A stretch of 64,000 nucleotides of DNA. It comes from Pseudomonas syringae. GTDB taxonomy: Bacteria > Pseudomonadota > Gammaproteobacteria > Pseudomonadales > Pseudomonadaceae. Within the stretch, counting starts at the first letter, position 1. Every line of letters starts with the position of its first letter. Shown here piece after piece: positions 8,110-17,121 of this stretch. A program made the translations under genes and the position numbers. The stretch covers positions 1,270,501 through 1,334,500 of the forward strand of contig NZ_CP066265.1 in the NCBI RefSeq assembly GCF_023278085.1, given 5' to 3'. Under the pieces are notes generated by a model. It had not been told where the DNA came from and did not search any database. It was given only the letters and a program-made list of their open reading frames with translations.

Positions 8110-9144
8110 GATGTCGACGTGGCTTTTCAGATAAGCCAGGGCGTAGGCGCGGAAGGTGCCGATGTTGGTCATGCGCCGGCGGTTGGCGGACATTTGTGCG
8201 ACGTTGCCTTGTGCCTGGTTCCAGGCGAGCAATTCGGCCTGTTTGCGGCCGATGTAGTCGGTGAGCAGGTGGATTTGCATGAGTTGTTGCTCTTCATCGT
8301 CGCGCACGAAGCGTACGCCGCTGGCGTCGATGAACAGGCTGCGTTTGATGCGCCGTCCACCGGATTGCTGCATGCCGCGCCAGTTGCGGAACGACTCGGA
8401 CATCAGGCGCCAGGTCGGGATGGAGACGATGGTTTTGTCGAAGTTCTGCACCTTGACGGTGTGCAGGGTGATGTCTACCACGTCGCCATCTGCGCCGACC
8501 TGCGGCATTTCGATCCAGTCGCCGACGCGCAGCATGTCGTTGCTGGTCAGTTGCACGCTGGCGACGAACGACAGCAGGGTGTCCTTGTAGACCAACAGGA
8601 TGACCGCCGACATGGCGCCGAGGCCGGACAGCAGCAACAGCGGCGAGCGGTCGATCAGTGTGGCGACGATGATGATCCCGGCGAATACATACAGGATCAT
8701 TTTCGACAGTTGCACGTAGCCTTTGATGGAGCGGGTGCGGGCGTGTTCGGTGCGGGCGTAGATGTCCAGCAGGGCGTTGAGCAGCGCGCCGATGGCCAGG
8801 GTCATGAACAGGATGGTGAAGGCCATGGCGATGTTGCCGATCACGTTCCTGCCCGCAGTACTCAGGCCGGGTACCAGCGTGAGGCCGAACTGGATGACCA
8901 GCGACGGCACCATTTGTGCCAGTCGGTGGAAAACCTTGTTATGGCGGAAGTCGTTGACCCAGTGCAGGGAAGGCTGACGGCCTAGCATCCTGACCGCGTG
9001 CAGAACCAGAAAGCGCGCCACACGGCCGAGTACCAAAGCGGTGGTCAGCAACAGGATCAGGGCCAGCCCGGTGCGTACCCACGGATGCTGGTCGAGCATG
9101 TCCCAGAGTTCCTGAGTGCGAAGCCAAAGCGATTGAATATCCAT
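7816..9144 (-). CDS. Mechanosensitive ion channel, MscS family (YbdG-like)
   Basis: The 442-aa inner-membrane protein has about five hydrophobic segments in the first 190 residues, then the MscS pore/beta domain. The block LLLSGLGAMSAVILLVYKDT (about 180-200) is the pore helix, followed by SFVASVQLTSNDMLRVGDWI, which is the MscS beta-domain entry. Length and the C-terminal extension fit the YbdG/MscM branch (E. coli YbdG about 415 aa), which opens on hypo-osmotic shock. Its last ~100 codons are duplicated at 5704..5998, and the C-terminal tail after residue ~415 lies in the duplicated part. The start at 9144 is the first ATG before the membrane segments. Confidence 0.88.
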   Translation of the reverse strand: MDIQSLWLRTQELWDMLDQHPWVRTGLALILLLTTALVLGRVARFLVLHAVRMLGRQPSLHWVNDFRHNKVFHRLAQMVPSLVIQFGLTLVPGLSTAGRNVIGNIAMAFTILFMTLAIGALLNALLDIYARTEHARTRSIKGYVQLSKMILYVFAGIIIVATLIDRSPLLLLSGLGAMSAVILLVYKDTLLSFVASVQLTSNDMLRVGDWIEMPQVGADGDVVDITLHTVKVQNFDKTIVSIPTWRLMSESFRNWRGMQQSGGRRIKRSLFIDASGVRFVRDDEEQQLMQIHLLTDYIGRKQAELLAWNQAQGNVAQMSANRRRMTNIGTFRAYALAYLKSHVDINSGMTCMVRQLEPTSQGIPLEIYCFTRTTVWVDYERIQGDIFDYLITVMPEFGLGLYQQPSGADMRVGLGGVGAGGGYTVGRAVAYRTFGLNGAENA

Positions 9145-9300
9145 GAAACCCGAGGCCCGATATTGAAGAGGGGGCGTGATTAGAACATTTACCGGGTCGG
9201 ACGGGGCGGCCTGTGAGTACGAAGTGCACGTTTGGCAATGATTTCAAATTGTATCAATTGCTGAAGTAAACTCATCGCTCATTACCAGAGGAGTTGCGTC

Positions 9301-10413
9301 TTGCACCTATCCATCGTTCAACGCTGTGTGTCACGTCTTGGGTTGCAGGCCTTGTTGGTGTTCGTCGGCTTGTCCTCGTCGACACTGGTCAGTGCCGCCG
9401 GCGCGTCACCAACTTATGGTGAGATGGACGCAGCAGGCTTTGCGGGCGCCCCCCGGGACAGCTACACCCTGCAGGATTTTTCCGATAAATACCGCGCGAC
9501 GCTGGATATTTCAGCGGGGGACGATGTGTTTCGTCCCGGCGTGATCAACGTGTACGACAAGGCCAGCGGTACGGCCTTGATCCGCGTGCAGTCCGATGAA
9601 CTGGTGCTCGGCACTGACCCGAAAACCGGCAAGGTCAAAACCAACGTGCACGAGTTGCCCTATGGCGAACAAAGTGTACTGATCTATCAGGATTTCAACT
9701 TTGATGGCATCAAGGACCTGGCCTTGATGGACGGCCAGAACAGCTGCTATCACGGCCCCTCGTTTCAGGTCTTTCTCGGTACGGCCGACGGTTTCCGGCA
9801 CAGCGACTCGTTTACCGAACTGGCGCAAAACAACTGCGGCCTGTTCAGCGTGGATGAGAAGAAACGCGAGATCGAAACGATGACCAAGAGCGGCTGTTGC
9901 TGGCACCAGATGTCTACGTACAGCATCCGTAATGGAGAGCCGGTTCTTGAAACGCAGACGGTCATTGAGCATACCGGCGGCTCGGGATTGCCGACTGAAA
10001 CAGTCAGTCGCAATCAGAATGGCAAGATGACTGACACCACCAGCATTGTCTGGGAGGAAGATGAGCAGCGTGAGATTCTTTTGTCGTTCAGGCTGGCACC
10101 GTCCGGCAAACGCATTGTGTTGTTCCGTTCAGGGCCCGCAAGCCCGGTCTTCTACGCGGCCGTGGACAGCAAGAATCAGGTCGGGCTGTTGTTTCCCCAG
10201 GCTGAGGGAGAACAACTGAAGTACGACGATGCCAGCCACGTATTGAGCTTCGTGCGCGGTGACACGGTTTACCGGATTGTGGCCGACGGCAAGGGTTCGC
10301 CAAAAGGCATGCAAGTGGTGGTGCGTGGCAAAACCACCGACCTGAAACTGCTTGCCGAGCCCGCTCAAGGCTCGCTGAACAAGGTCGCGGAGGCGTTGAA
10401 AACCGCGCAGTAA
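9301..10413 (+). CDS. Secreted protein of unknown function with an FG-GAP-like motif
   Basis: The 370-aa protein begins with a TTG at 9301 that has AGAGGAG about 8 bp upstream. A signal peptide ends near SAAGA (about residue 34). Residues near 135-145 (DFNFDGIKDLALMDG) form a Ca-binding DxNxDGxxD loop of the FG-GAP/XAC2610 type. Two cysteines in KSGCCWHQ may be disulphide-bonded. Its stop touches the stop of a convergent LysR gene. No defined family function is known to me. Confidence 0.7.
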   Translation: MHLSIVQRCVSRLGLQALLVFVGLSSSTLVSAAGASPTYGEMDAAGFAGAPRDSYTLQDFSDKYRATLDISAGDDVFRPGVINVYDKASGTALIRVQSDELVLGTDPKTGKVKTNVHELPYGEQSVLIYQDFNFDGIKDLALMDGQNSCYHGPSFQVFLGTADGFRHSDSFTELAQNNCGLFSVDEKKREIETMTKSGCCWHQMSTYSIRNGEPVLETQTVIEHTGGSGLPTETVSRNQNGKMTDTTSIVWEEDEQREILLSFRLAPSGKRIVLFRSGPASPVFYAAVDSKNQVGLLFPQAEGEQLKYDDASHVLSFVRGDTVYRIVADGKGSPKGMQVVVRGKTTDLKLLAEPAQGSLNKVAEALKTAQ

Positions 10414-11322
10414 TCAGGCGGCGGGGGGCGACCCCCGATACCTCACCGCCTCGACAAACGCACTGAACGCCGGCGATGCCTGTCGCCGGTTCGGGTAGTA
10501 CAAATGAAAGCCTTCGAAATACGGACTCCAGTCGACCAGCACTTCTTGCAGGCGGCCGCTGGCAATGTGCGGCTGGGCCATCGAATCCGGCACGTAGGCC
10601 AAGCCCACACCGTCCAGGGCGGCGTTGAGGACGTGGATCATGCTGTTGGACGTGAATTGCCCGTTGACCCGGATGTTCAGTTTGCGACTGTCTTTTTCGA
10701 ACTCCCAGGCGTAGCAACTGCCGTTCGGGGAATGGCGGATGTTGATGCAGGTGTGCTGAGTCAGGTCTTGCGGCTGCAGTGGCAGCGGATGTTTCTCGAA
10801 GTAAGCGGGAGAGCCGACCACTGACAAGCGCCAGTCCGGACCGAGGCGCACGGCGATCATGTCCTTGCTGATGGATTCCCCCAGGCGGATGCCTGCATCG
10901 AAACGTTCGCTGACAATGTTGGTGAAACCGTAGTCGATACAGATCTCGATCTGTATATCAGGGTACTGCGCCAGAAACCCTGCCAGCATCGGTCGAATGA
11001 TGCCATCTGCGGCGTCATCGGAGCAGGTGATGCGTATCGTTCCGGAAGGCTTGTCGCGCAGTTCGCCCAATACTTCGACTTCTGCCGCGATCTGGTCCAG
11101 CAGCGGCCCTATCGAACGCATCAATCGTTCCCCCGCTTCGGTCGGCGCGACGTTACGGGTAGTCCTCGCCAGCAGGCGCAGGCCCATGCGTTCCTCAAGC
11201 GCTCGCATTGTGTGGCTCAGGGCAGAAGGCGTGACGCCCAGTTTGGTGGCCGCCTTGGTAAAGCTCTGCTCCCGGGCCACCAGTAGAAAAGCGTGCAGAT
11301 CGTTGAGTTTCGGTGTGCTCAT
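10414..11322 (-). CDS. LysR-family transcriptional regulator
   Basis: The 302-aa protein has the LysR layout: an N-terminal winged HTH (LNDLHAFLLVAREQSFTKAA, then LGVTPSALSHTMRALEER) and a periplasmic-binding-protein-like effector domain from about residue 90. GTIRITCSDDAADGIIRPML and the tail FSAFVEAVRYR fit the AaeR/YafC subgroup. It is divergent from the MFS gene at 11428, with 105 bp between starts, and so probably regulates the MFS and hydrolase genes. GAGGAAG precedes the start. Confidence 0.9.
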   Translation of the reverse strand: MSTPKLNDLHAFLLVAREQSFTKAATKLGVTPSALSHTMRALEERMGLRLLARTTRNVAPTEAGERLMRSIGPLLDQIAAEVEVLGELRDKPSGTIRITCSDDAADGIIRPMLAGFLAQYPDIQIEICIDYGFTNIVSERFDAGIRLGESISKDMIAVRLGPDWRLSVVGSPAYFEKHPLPLQPQDLTQHTCINIRHSPNGSCYAWEFEKDSRKLNIRVNGQFTSNSMIHVLNAALDGVGLAYVPDSMAQPHIASGRLQEVLVDWSPYFEGFHLYYPNRRQASPAFSAFVEAVRYRGSPPAA

Positions 11323-11427
11323 TGCTGAGGCTTCCTCACAAGCGCGTGGAAATTATGGCGTCTAATCATCCTAATGCCTTTGCCCTAACCTGTGCCGACT
11401 ATTTGATAACCGGCAGGTCAGTGACGC

Positions 11428-12648
11428 ATGAGTGCATTCGATTCAACCACCGTGAAGCCGACAACAGCTTCACCTCCACCTGCCTGGGGCGCCGTGTTCT
11501 CGATGGCGCTGTGTGTGGTGGTGCTGATTGCCTCGGAGTTCATGCCGGTCAGCCTGCTGACACCGGTCGCGCAGGATCTGGGCATCAGTCAGGGGCAGGC
11601 AGGGCAGGCGATTTCGGTGTCCGGTTTTTTTGCGGTACTGACCAGCCTGCTCAACACGCCACTGACCGGGCGTCTTGATCGCAAGAAAGTGCTGCTCGGT
11701 TTCAGCCTGCTGTTACTGGTATCTGGTGTGACCGTCACGCTGGCGCCCAACGGCTGGGTGTTCATGATCGGGCGGGCGCTGCTGGGGGTGGCCATCGGCG
11801 GTTTCTGGTCGATGTCGACGGCGACCGTGATGAAGCTGGTGCCGAAGGAGTCCGTCGCCAAGGGCCTGGCGCTGATCAATGGCGGTAACGCACTGGCCGC
11901 AACGGTGGCCGCGCCATTGGGCAGCTTCATGGGGCAATACATCGGCTGGCGTGGCGCGTTTTTTCTGGTGATTCCGCTCGCGGCGCTGGCGTTCGTCTGG
12001 CAGTGGCTGAGCCTTCCGGCGATGAGCAACTCGCTGAACAGCCGGGCGCGCAATCCATTTCGATTGCTGCGCGATCCGCAAGTGGCCATCGGCATGATCG
12101 CCATCCTGTTGCTGTTCATGGGCCAGTTCGCCGTCTTCACCTATTTGCGCCCGTTTCTGGAAGAGATCACCGGCGTGAGCGTCAGCGCCTTGTCCCTGAT
12201 GCTGCTGTTGCTGGGTGCCAGCGGGCTGGTCGGCACTTACCTGATTGGCGGGCTGCTGCAAAACCGCCTCTATGCCTGCCTGATCACGATCCCACTGGTG
12301 ATGGCGGTGCTTGCCGGGGCGCTTACCGGTCTGGGCCATTCGCCTCAGGCCGTCGCCATCGTTCTTGCCGCCTGGGGGCTGATTGCCACGCCAGCGCCGG
12401 TCGCCTGGGGCCTGTGGCTGAGCAGAACGCTGCCCGACGATGCGGAGGCCGGTGGCGGGCTGATGGTAGCGACCATTCAGTTGGCAATCACTGCCGGAGC
12501 CGGTATCGGCGGCGCGCTGTTCGACAGCCTCGGCTGGTGGAGCCCGTTCGTGTTCGGTGGCGTGGTGCTGGCCGGCTCGGCAGCACTGGCCGGTGCCGCC
12601 CGACGCAACGCTCAGCCCTCGACCAACGACGCTTTAAGTCATCGCTGA
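11428..12648 (+). CDS. MFS transporter, DHA1 family (sugar/nucleoside efflux-like)
   Basis: The 406-aa protein has 12 predicted membrane segments. The early motif LIASEFMPVSLLTPVAQDLG and the RLDRKKVLL loop match the AraJ/NepI/SotB efflux group. The start ATG at 11428 has only a weak ribosome site. It is divergent from the LysR gene and followed 41 bp later by a secreted hydrolase, so the three probably form one detoxification or scavenging module. Substrate unknown. Confidence 0.85.
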   Translation: MSAFDSTTVKPTTASPPPAWGAVFSMALCVVVLIASEFMPVSLLTPVAQDLGISQGQAGQAISVSGFFAVLTSLLNTPLTGRLDRKKVLLGFSLLLLVSGVTVTLAPNGWVFMIGRALLGVAIGGFWSMSTATVMKLVPKESVAKGLALINGGNALAATVAAPLGSFMGQYIGWRGAFFLVIPLAALAFVWQWLSLPAMSNSLNSRARNPFRLLRDPQVAIGMIAILLLFMGQFAVFTYLRPFLEEITGVSVSALSLMLLLLGASGLVGTYLIGGLLQNRLYACLITIPLVMAVLAGALTGLGHSPQAVAIVLAAWGLIATPAPVAWGLWLSRTLPDDAEAGGGLMVATIQLAITAGAGIGGALFDSLGWWSPFVFGGVVLAGSAALAGAARRNAQPSTNDALSHR

Positions 12649-12689
12649 ACCACACAACGCTGGTCAATCATTCAATGAGGGAGTGCTCC

Positions 12690-13718
12690 ATGAAAAAGTT
12701 TCTTTTGATGCTTGGGCTTTTAATTAGCTCATATTCTGCGATAGGAGCAGACATGTCCCACGGTGCCGATAATTTCTACACGAGCGACAAAGTCACTGCG
12801 CAAAAAGTGCTGTTCAACAACCAGTACAAGATGAAAGTCGCGGGCAATCTCTTTATCCCCAAGGGTTCTAACCCGAACGCCAAAGCCCCGGCAATTATCG
12901 TCGGTCATCCGATGGGCGCCGTGAAGGAGCAAAGCGCCAATCTCTATGCGCAGAAACTGGCCGAGCAGGGATTCGTCACGCTGTCGCTGGACTTGTCGTT
13001 CTGGGGCGCAAGTGAAGGCGTGCCACGTAACGCTGTATCGCCCGATATCTACGCCGAAGACTTCAGTGCCGCGGTGGACTTCCTCGGCACCCAGACGTTT
13101 GTGGACAAGAACCGCATTGGTGTTGTGGGCATCTGCGGCAGCGGCAGTTTTGTCATCAGTGCCGCCAAGATCGACCCGCGCATGAAAGCCATCGCCACTG
13201 TCAGCATGTATGACATGGGCGCCGCCAACCGCAACGGCCTGAAGCATTCGCAAAGCCTGGCGCAACGCAAGAAGACCATCGAGCAGGCTGCACTGCAGCG
13301 TGATGTGGAATTCAGCGGCGGCGACACGGCCTACACCAGTGGCACCGTACACAAGCTGACTGAAAAGTCCGGTCCGATCGAACGTGAGTTCTACGACTTC
13401 TACCGCACGCCACGCGGCGAGTTCACGCCCGAAGGCCAGTCGCCTGAGCTGACCACTCACCCGACGCTGACCAGCAACGTCAAGTTCATGAACTTCTATC
13501 CGTTCAACGACATCGAGACCATCTCGCCACGGCCGATGCTATTCATCGCCGGTTCAGACGCGCATTCACTGGAGTTCAGCGAAGAGGCTTACAAGCTGGC
13601 CGGTCAGCCCAAGCAGTTGATCATTGTGCCGGGTGCAGGGCATGTGGACCTTTATGATCGGGTCGATCTTATCCCGTTCGACAAACTGGGTGAGTTTTTC
13701 AAGAAGAACCTGAAGTAA
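12690..13718 (+). CDS. Secreted alpha/beta hydrolase with probable Cys nucleophile (dienelactone hydrolase-like)
   Basis: The protein is 342 aa from the ATG at 12690, which follows GAGGGAG and opens a Sec signal (MKKFLLMLGLLISSYSAIGA). The elbow reads GICGSG, as in dienelactone hydrolase-type enzymes where Cys is the nucleophile (GxCxGG-like). The C-terminal His is in PGAGHVDLYD, and the acid is probably Asp in GSDAHS. The overall layout resembles E. coli YcjY. It follows the MFS gene on the same strand, which suggests a shared transcript; a strong terminator lies 30 bp downstream. A longer reading frame opens at 12003, but this lies inside the MFS gene and is not coding. Confidence 0.82.
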   Translation: MKKFLLMLGLLISSYSAIGADMSHGADNFYTSDKVTAQKVLFNNQYKMKVAGNLFIPKGSNPNAKAPAIIVGHPMGAVKEQSANLYAQKLAEQGFVTLSLDLSFWGASEGVPRNAVSPDIYAEDFSAAVDFLGTQTFVDKNRIGVVGICGSGSFVISAAKIDPRMKAIATVSMYDMGAANRNGLKHSQSLAQRKKTIEQAALQRDVEFSGGDTAYTSGTVHKLTEKSGPIEREFYDFYRTPRGEFTPEGQSPELTTHPTLTSNVKFMNFYPFNDIETISPRPMLFIAGSDAHSLEFSEEAYKLAGQPKQLIIVPGAGHVDLYDRVDLIPFDKLGEFFKKNLK

Positions 13719-13747
13719 CACGCCGGCAATCAATACGCGTTAAAAGG

Positions 13748-13770
13748 CCCTGCACACGCAGGGCTTTTTC
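13748..13770 (+). terminator. Rho-independent terminator
   Basis: GCCCTGC, ACAC, GCAGGGC followed by five T. It lies 30 bp after the hydrolase stop and just before the end of the convergent gene 13775..14287. Confidence 0.9.
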
Positions 13771-13774
13771 GTTA

Positions 13775-14287
13775 TCACTCATTGGCGACTTTAACTCTGA
13801 CGGTTACCGCGCCTGGCTGGCGAATGGTTTCAATACCTGATTCGATTCTTCCAAGCCTGATCAGGCCGGGCGAATACCTGAATCCTTTATGAAAAATCGC
13901 CAGATTGCCCCAGGGCGCGTAATAGGCAATATCCCCCTCGATTGGCGTAGTGCCTGACGGAGCACCGGTCACGTCCAGCTTGCGTGGCAGCATGCTGATT
14001 TTCTCGGTGGCGGCGTAGTCTTCCAGCGTCAGTTCAAGCGGCAGCAGCGAGACGAAGTCTCTTGTTGTTGCGCTGTCTTCCAGATGAAACACGACGACCT
14101 TGTCACCCGCATACATCCTGATGTTCATACCGCGCTCCTGAACGCTCTGACTCGACGAGTCTGGGTTGGACTGTTGTGCGAAAGCCGTCTCTGAAATGAG
14201 CGGCACAAGGCTCATTCCCGTACAGGCCGATAACGTCAGGCCTGCGAACAGCCCTGTTTTCGAATGTCGCAATCGTGCGTCTGTCAT
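13775..14287 (-). CDS. Exported cyclophilin-like-fold protein
   Basis: The 170-aa protein has a hydrophobic N-terminal segment containing LSACTGMS (possible lipobox with Cys at about residue 22) and a signal-like end at AFAQQS. The C-terminal part has the features of the small cyclophilin-like family often annotated in AraC or flavodoxin neighbourhoods: NIRMYAGDKVVVFHLEDSAT, FVSLLPLELTLEDYAATEKI, and EGDIAYYAPWGNLAIFHKGF. Biochemical role unknown to me. It is divergent from the ABM gene at 14653. Confidence 0.72.
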   Translation of the reverse strand: MTDARLRHSKTGLFAGLTLSACTGMSLVPLISETAFAQQSNPDSSSQSVQERGMNIRMYAGDKVVVFHLEDSATTRDFVSLLPLELTLEDYAATEKISMLPRKLDVTGAPSGTTPIEGDIAYYAPWGNLAIFHKGFRYSPGLIRLGRIESGIETIRQPGAVTVRVKVANE

Positions 14288-14652
14288 GGCGCTTCACCCC
14301 GTCAAATGGCGTGAAAGAAGCATACCGGTTGCGTGACTGTTTCATGCCGGCGCGGGAGTACATGCGCAGATGAACGCTGCTCATGAATGTCGGTGCTGCG
14401 CCTGTGCAATCTCTTTTCCACATGCCTCATGCAGATGGGTTTTTGCGTCGTGACCGTTTAGGCGCGGGGAACGGCAGGCGCGGGGAGGGTGTTTTATCCG
14501 TGATGAACAACCACCGCACCATGGTGACAGAAACTGTCCGCCTGCCTGCTTACCATGGCTCCGACAAGGCAAAATCCTGGATGAGCGATTGGCACAGCGG
14601 AGACTGTTTCTTGTCTTGGCAATTGAATCAGTAGCTGATTGAGGAGAAAACC
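14288..14652. other. Promoter region between 13775..14287 and the ABM gene
   Basis: No gene is supported in these 365 bp. It holds the 20-bp motif at 14520..14539 that recurs at 18809..18828. A 43-codon ORF from 14503 has no good ribosome site or resemblance and is not called. Confidence 0.6.
14520..14539 (+). promoter_or_regulatory. Operator-like motif, copy 1 (CATGGTGACAGAAACTGTCC)
   Basis: The core TGACAG-AAA-CTGTCC is a near-palindrome. It matches 18809..18828 (read on the minus strand) at 19 of 20 positions and has the same orientation relative to the gene it precedes. It lies 114 bp upstream of the ABM-gene start. The likely binder is the WYL regulator encoded at 17122..17826; that link is inferred. 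Confidence 0.6.
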
Positions 14653-15021
14653 ATGCCCAGTGTTGAGCCGCTTGATCCGTCGTTTCCATTAAGCCAACAG
14701 ATGGGAATCGATGCTGCCCCCATCGTGTTAATCAACGTCTGCACTCTGTCACCTGAGGACGAAGCAGCTTTCCTTGCCGCGTGGGCATCTGACGCTGCGT
14801 TCATGAAAAAACAACCCGGCTTTATCTCGACGCAGCTACATCGCGCGCTGGGAGACAGTCCAACCTATCTTAACTACGCAGTGTTCGAGTCTGCGCAGGC
14901 TTGGCGCACTGCCTTTAAACACCCTGACTTCCGCGAGATCGCCAAGGCACATCCGCCATCGGCTGTATTTCGTCCCCACCTGTTTCAAAAGGTCGCTGTA
15001 GCGAATTTATGCACAGCCTAG
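14653..15021 (+). CDS. Antibiotic biosynthesis monooxygenase (ABM) domain protein
   Basis: The 122-aa protein is a small dimeric alpha/beta-barrel type. Family features are VLINVCTLSPEDEAAFLAAW at the first strand and helix, KKQPGFISTQLHRAL in the middle and YAVFESAQAWRTAFKHPDF near the end. ABM proteins are cofactor-free oxygenases of quinones and aromatics, though many have no proven substrate. The start has GAGGAG 7 bp upstream. Its promoter carries the motif shared with the MDR gene at 17829..18761; the next gene, an MDR oxidoreductase, starts 200 bp downstream. Confidence 0.85.
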   Translation: MPSVEPLDPSFPLSQQMGIDAAPIVLINVCTLSPEDEAAFLAAWASDAAFMKKQPGFISTQLHRALGDSPTYLNYAVFESAQAWRTAFKHPDFREIAKAHPPSAVFRPHLFQKVAVANLCTA

Positions 15022-15221
15022 CGATGGAAAAGCCTGATTCCAGACTCGCCAATACAAACACCCGACGGCGATAGCCGACAGCACTTTATTGGACCCGTTA
15101 TTGACTGATCAATAGCTCAGTCAAACGCATCTGAGCGAGTCCACTGCAATCGGCTGCCTTCGAAACATAGCCCGGATACCTCCCTTTCCTGGCAATTATT
15201 TACGCGGTAAGAGGAAGACTT

Positions 15222-16127
15222 ATGAAAGCCGTTCAATTCAATGAGTACGGTGGCACCGATGTATTAAAGATTGTCGACATAGACCCTCCGCACGCGGGGC
15301 CGGGCGAGGTGCGCATTAAAGTGCAAGCCGTCGGTGTCAATCCCATCGATTGGAAAATAAGAGCGGGATATGTTCGTGACTTTATGCCGGTTACGTTTCC
15401 CGCCGGTGTCGGTTCAGAGGCCGCAGGTATCATCGATGAGGTCGGCGAGGGGGTTACAGGATTCGCAGTCGGTGACGCCGTTTTTGGCTACGGGCGAAAC
15501 ACGTTGGCGGAGCAGGCGGTTTTGAGAAGTTGGGCGCGTGTGCCGCGCAACATGCCCATCGAAGTGGCAGGTGGTTTGCCGGTCATTGTTGAAACGGCTA
15601 CCCGCATCCTCGACCACGTCAATATCAAGGCGGGCGAAACGCTGCTGATTACGGGCGCTGCGGGCGGTGTCGGATCAGCTGCCATCCAGATGGCGCTGCA
15701 CCGCGGTGCCATTGTGTTGGGGACGGCGAGTGCGCCCAAGCATGATTACCTTCGCAGTCTGGGGGCTGTTCCAACAACTTACGAACCCGGTCTGGCCGCC
15801 AGGGTGCGCACGTTGGCGCCCACGGGTGTAGATGCCGCGCTCGACCTGGCAGGGGCTGGCACCCTGCCTGAACTGGTTGCAATTGTCGGCGATGCCAGTC
15901 GGGTTGTTTCCATTTCTGATGTGACGGCCCCGCAGCATGGCGTAGTGTTCTCCGCAAAATCGCTCGACCATCCCGAGCAGGCGTTTAACGAAGCGGCGCG
16001 CTTGTATGAGCGGGGCGCGCTTGATCTACGCATCGAGCAGATCTTTTCGATTGAGCAGATCGCCACCGCGCAAGCGATCAGCGCCGCCGGGCGCGTGACC
16101 GGCAAGCTCGTCATTACGATGATGTAA
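15222..16127 (+). CDS. NADP-dependent MDR oxidoreductase (quinone reductase-like)
   Basis: The 301-aa protein has the zinc-free medium-chain dehydrogenase layout: N-terminal GroES-like domain (NEYGGTDVLKIVDIDPPHAG, then VGVNPIDWKIRAGY) and a Rossmann domain with LLITGAAGGVGSAAIQMAL around residues 143-161. Such enzymes reduce quinones, enones or aldehydes with NADPH. AGAGGAAG precedes the ATG. It shows the same family as 17829..18761, from which it differs clearly in sequence. It is followed by an SDR on the same strand. Confidence 0.88.
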   Translation: MKAVQFNEYGGTDVLKIVDIDPPHAGPGEVRIKVQAVGVNPIDWKIRAGYVRDFMPVTFPAGVGSEAAGIIDEVGEGVTGFAVGDAVFGYGRNTLAEQAVLRSWARVPRNMPIEVAGGLPVIVETATRILDHVNIKAGETLLITGAAGGVGSAAIQMALHRGAIVLGTASAPKHDYLRSLGAVPTTYEPGLAARVRTLAPTGVDAALDLAGAGTLPELVAIVGDASRVVSISDVTAPQHGVVFSAKSLDHPEQAFNEAARLYERGALDLRIEQIFSIEQIATAQAISAAGRVTGKLVITMM

Positions 16128-16141
16128 TCCAGGCACCGACT

Positions 16142-16165
16142 CGCGGCCTGTGCTTGCAGGCCGCG
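16142..16165. terminator. Hairpin after the MDR gene, weak terminator
   Basis: CGCGGCCTG, TGCTTG, CAGGCCGCG: a perfect 9-bp stem 15 bp after the stop. There is no T-tract, so it may attenuate or protect the transcript and not end it. Confidence 0.45.
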
Positions 16166-16280
16166 ACAGGTTTGAAACCGGAAAAGTACGCGCCGGACTG
16201 CGTCGTTCATCTTCGCAGCATTTAACCGGTGTCCTGATCGATTTGTTGATGAGCGTAAAATCAGTATGGGAGTTGCAGCA

Positions 16281-17042
16281 ATGAACTTGAGCGCAAGGAC
16301 AGTACTGATCACGGGGGGAAGCAGTGGCATAGGCCTTGAGCTCGCCCGCCGCTTTCTGGCCATGGGAAACGTTGTCATCATTACCGGGCGTGACGAGGAA
16401 AAACTGCAGGCAGCCCGGCATGAGTTGCCTGGCGTGATTGCAATACGCAGCGACGTCGGCCGAGCAGAAGACATTGTGCAACTGCATGAGCAGCTGATGC
16501 AGGAATTTCCGACGCTCGATATTCTGGTGAATAACGCAGGCATCATGCGCAACATCGAACTTTCCGAACGCCGCTCGCTTGATGATGTAGCGCTTGAAGT
16601 CGACGTCGATCTGAATGGCCCTGTCCGAATGGTGCAGCAGTTTCTCCCGCACCTTCTCAGTCGGCCCCAGGCAATGATCGTCAATATCACCTCGGGGCTC
16701 GCGTTCGTGCCCTTTACTGCGTCCCCGATCTACAGCGCTGCGAAGGCCGGGTTACATGCCTACACTCGCGCACTGCGCATGCAACTCAAAAATACCTCGC
16801 TCAAAGTGATCGAAATTGCCCCGCCGAGTACCGACACTGCGCTGTTCAACAACCTGGTAAGCGAGCACGCGTCGAAAGGCCCGGCACCTATGCCCCTCAC
16901 CAGGCTGGCAGATCAGGCGATGGCAGGTATCGTGGCAGGAAAGACCGAGATTCGCCCCGGTTTGAGCCGAATGCTGCATCTGCTGAGTCGCATCGCGCCG
17001 GAGTTCGGATTGCGGCAATTGGCCAAGGCGTCGGGATACTGA
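16281..17042 (+). CDS. Short-chain dehydrogenase/reductase, DltE-like
   Basis: The protein is 253 aa from the ATG at 16281, which has GGGAG 8 bp upstream; an ATG at 16266 would add 5 residues and overlaps that ribosome site. The cofactor motif TGGSSGIG is near residue 10, the NNAG motif near 84, and the catalytic YSAAKAGL around 150. The C-terminal SSTDTALF region is usual for the DltE/YciK-like classical SDRs of unassigned substrate. It probably belongs with the ABM and MDR genes upstream in a redox module. Confidence 0.88.
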   Translation: MNLSARTVLITGGSSGIGLELARRFLAMGNVVIITGRDEEKLQAARHELPGVIAIRSDVGRAEDIVQLHEQLMQEFPTLDILVNNAGIMRNIELSERRSLDDVALEVDVDLNGPVRMVQQFLPHLLSRPQAMIVNITSGLAFVPFTASPIYSAAKAGLHAYTRALRMQLKNTSLKVIEIAPPSTDTALFNNLVSEHASKGPAPMPLTRLADQAMAGIVAGKTEIRPGLSRMLHLLSRIAPEFGLRQLAKASGY

Positions 17043-17121
17043 GCGCGCTGATCCGGACAGAACGAAAAGCTGACCGATGAACGGTGCAGCTGTTCTGTTC
17101 ATGGAGTGCAGGACAGGGTTG

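Noticed and set aside
7648..8985. 445-codon plus-strand ORF
   Set aside because: It lies antisense to the mechanosensitive channel gene and its repeat copy; the minus-strand protein has clear family motifs, the plus-strand one does not.
12003..12689. N-terminal extension of the secreted hydrolase to 12003
   Set aside because: The extension lies inside the MFS gene in another frame and lacks a signal peptide; the ATG at 12690 has both a ribosome site and a signal peptide.
14503..14634. 43-codon ORF upstream of the ABM gene
   Set aside because: It overlaps the operator-like motif and has no ribosome site at a proper distance.
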